Shown here one piece after another: positions 11,591 through 13,025 of a stretch of 13,025 nt of DNA. The position numbers were made by a program, and so were the translations under genes. The notes beneath the pieces are model-generated. The model saw only the letters and a program-made list of their open reading frames with translations, did not search any database and had not been told where the DNA came from. The first letter of the stretch is position 1. Each line of letters opens with the position of its first letter. Source of the DNA: Betaproteobacteria bacterium (GTDB lineage: Bacteria > Pseudomonadota > Gammaproteobacteria > Burkholderiales > Casimicrobiaceae); the NCBI GenBank assembly GCA_025355395.1, contig JANXZT010000038.1, positions 1 through 13,025 on the forward strand. Reading direction: 5' to 3'.

Positions 11591-12607
11591 CTACGCGAGG
11601 CGGCGCGGCGGTGCAGACGGTTGCGGCACGGGGTAGGGCAGTGCAGTCGGCTCGAGCAACGGACCTTGCAAGCTGCCGATGCGTACGTCGCCTGCTTCGA
11701 CCGCGGCGATTTGCACGACTGCAAGAAGATCGACCCCATCGTCCGGGCCCGGCGCGGCATTGACCACCATGCCGCAGCTCTGCTCGCCGAAAACGTGGCT
11801 GTAGAGCTTGCTGCCGGGCTCGACTGACGCAATGCGTGCGTGCCAGCCAAAAAGGCGCTCCTTGAGCCGGCCAAGGTATTGGGTTCGGGCGATGATCTCC
11901 TGGCCGGTGTAGCAGCCTTTGTCGAAACTGACGCCGTTAAGCGCGTCCAGGTTGACCGCCTGAAGGACGAATTGGTCCTGGGTCGCGGCCGTTATCATCG
12001 GCTCTCCGGCGCGGATCGCGAGCCACTGCCAAAGGCCGAAAGCGGTGGGTGCCGCATGTCTCGAGAGCGCTGTTTCCGTGGACTTTGCTTCCGCCACCGG
12101 CGTGAGGATCACCCAACGCTCGGCGCCCAATCCAAGCATGCGTGCTCCGCCGGCTTCCGTCACGGTTTGCATTGCCGGCGCGCCGCCGAAGTGCGCATCG
12201 AGGATGGCTTTGGAGGCCGGTCCGGCCAGGCCATATCGCACCCATGAAGGCGAAACATCGGTCACGGTGACTTTCGATCGGAGCACATACATGGACAAGC
12301 GCTTGCGCACCGGATCGGCGACGTCCTGCGGGATCAACGCGCCATAGCCATCGCCTTCGCGCCAGAGCAGGAAGTTCGCCAGCACCCGGCCCTTCGGGGA
12401 ATTGAAGGTGGTCGCTTGCCACTGGCCGGAAGCCAGTCGCTTGACGTCATTGGAGAGTTGGCCCTGCAGAAATGGCTCGGCGTCGGCACCTGCAAACGAC
12501 AGCACGGACAATGGAGCGAGATCGCACAGCACAGCCAATTCACGCGCAGCCGTCCACGCGTGTCGGTCAGGCGGGTCGTCGGGTGCGGTGGCTAGAAACG
12601 AGGACAT
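11591..12607 (-). CDS. ygfZ: tRNA-modifying / iron-sulfur cluster assembly protein YgfZ
   Basis: YgfZ is a folate-binding protein related to the T-protein of the glycine cleavage system. It supports maturation or repair of certain iron-sulfur enzymes, including the tRNA methylthiolase MiaB. The 338-residue product shows the N-terminal [16 protein letters not shown] (40-55), [14 protein letters not shown] (68-81) and the hallmark KGCYTGQE (230-237) with Cys232, equivalent to the functional Cys228 of E. coli Ygf[12 protein letters not shown] precedes it, as usual. The C-terminus is Pro-rich and probably flexible. The ATG at 12607 gives the normal family N-terminus; the ribosome-binding site is weak. 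The gene heads a three-gene minus-strand unit and is divergent from rpsB. I could not define its promoter. Confidence 0.94.
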   Translation of the reverse strand: MSSFLATAPDDPPDRHAWTAARELAVLCDLAPLSVLSFAGADAEPFLQGQLSNDVKRLASGQWQATTFNSPKGRVLANFLLWREGDGYGALIPQDVADPVRKRLSMYVLRSKVTVTDVSPSWVRYGLAGPASKAILDAHFGGAPAMQTVTEAGGARMLGLGAERWVILTPVAEAKSTETALSRHAAPTAFGLWQWLAIRAGEPMITAATQDQFVLQAVNLDALNGVSFDKGCYTGQEIIARTQYLGRLKERLFGWHARIASVEPGSKLYSHVFGEQSCGMVVNAAPGPDDGVDLLAVVQIAAVEAGDVRIGSLQGPLLEPTALPYPVPQPSAPPRRLA

Positions 12608-12656
12608 GGCGGTTACCCGGTCGCTGCGCAGCGCGATGGCCGCGGACAGGTAAAAG

Positions 12657-12665
12657 TGCTAAAAT
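12657..12665 (+). promoter_or_regulatory. Putative extended -10 promoter of rpsB
   Basis: TGC followed by TAAAAT (12660-12665) forms an extended -10 element. No good -35 hexamer is seen at the usual distance, which extended -10 promoters tolerate. RNA would start near 12672. The position between the divergent ygfZ start and the rpsB leader is suitable. The match is short, so this is tentative. Confidence 0.45.
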
Positions 12666-12671
12666 TGAATG

Positions 12672-12844
12672 TTAGCTCGGTCTGGGACCGCCCGGCGGAT
12701 TTTTGCTCCGTCGGCGTTACTCGAGGATCGGCAAATTCGCAGACCCGCGCACGTCAGGGTGCTCGCATTCCGTCACGCCGCAGCGCGGCCGCCGGTTTCG
12801 AGCCGACATGCGGGTCGTGGCTCAACCCTGATCGGAGTAACAAA
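12672..12844 (+). promoter_or_regulatory. Structured rpsB leader, possible S2 autoregulatory region
   Basis: About 170 untranslated bases precede rpsB and can fold into several hairpins. CGGTC/GACCG pairs at 12678-12690. CGGCGGA (12693-12699) pairs with TCCGTCG (12707-12713), including one G-U pair. GAGCCGAC (12800-12807) pairs with GTC and GGCTC (12814-12823) around a two-base bulge. The last hairpin ends 11 bases before the ribosome-binding site GGAG (12834-12837). Ribosomal protein S2 represses its own mRNA through the leader in E. coli; the same role here is inference from position and structure. Confidence 0.45.
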
Positions 12845-13025
12845 ATGTCCGTAACGATGCGTCAGATGTTGGAGGCGGGGGTCCATTTCGGACATCAGAC
12901 CCGCTATTGGAATCCCAAGATGGCCGAGTTCATTTTCGGCCAGCGCAACAAGATTCACATCGTCAACCTCGAGAAGACGATGCAGCTCTACCAGGAGGCG
13001 ATGAAATACATTCGCCAACTGGCCG
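12845..13025 (+). CDS. rpsB: 30S ribosomal protein S2, 3'-truncated by the window edge
   Basis: S2 is a late-assembling protein of the 30S subunit that sits between head and body and is needed to bind S1. The first 60 residues are present. [20 protein letters not shown], followed by [20 protein letters not shown] and [12 protein letters not shown], is the highly conserved S2 N-terminus. The ATG at 12845 has GGAG seven bases upstream. tsf usually follows rpsB but lies outside the window. Expression is probably controlled through the long leader upstream. Confidence 0.98.
   Translation, partial: MSVTMRQMLEAGVHFGHQTRYWNPKMAEFIFGQRNKIHIVNLEKTMQLYQEAMKYIRQLA

Overview
The window is a GC-rich stretch of housekeeping chromosome. 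The gene order lon - hupB - tRNA-Val - tRNA-Asp - ppiD, the guaB-guaA-tadA-ldcA block and the ygfZ/rpsB pair all point to a betaproteobacterium. No genus can be named from the sequence alone. I see no mobile element, CRISPR array or phage gene, and base usage looks even throughout.

Layout. Bases 1-1637 hold the last two thirds of lon, closed by a terminator. A strong sigma70-type promoter at 1838-1867 then drives hupB (HU-beta). It is followed by tRNA-Val(UAC) and tRNA-Asp(GUC) with no visible promoter or terminator in between, and a good terminator closes the group at 2457-2480. Next comes ppiD, a membrane-anchored parvulin-type chaperone (2572-4476). It meets a convergent gene for a small exported DUF4124 protein (4624-5133, minus) across one palindromic, bidirectional terminator. 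The DUF4124 gene and guaB are divergent and each has its own recognisable promoter.

From 5333 to 10384 all genes read rightward: guaB, guaA (IMP to XMP to GMP), a short remnant of a RidA-family gene, a 120-residue two-helix membrane protein of unknown function, tadA (tRNA adenosine-to-inosine editing) and ldcA (murein tetrapeptide recycling). From 8657 on, the start codons overlap the preceding stops (ATGA, GTGAATGA, ATGA), so these genes are probably translationally coupled.

Convergent to that block is a minus-strand trio, ygfZ - DUF4936 - NRDE/TANGO2-like, with gaps of 13-16 bases. ygfZ is divergent from rpsB, whose first 60 codons end the window. rpsB is preceded by an extended -10 promoter and a roughly 170-base leader with several hairpins, a plausible S2 autoregulatory leader.

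No complete new biological system is evident. The points most worth a second look are the RidA remnant trapped between guaA and the coupled genes, the orphan channel-like membrane protein downstream of it, an HPE to HLE change in the GuaA glutaminase active-site motif, and the structured rpsB leader.
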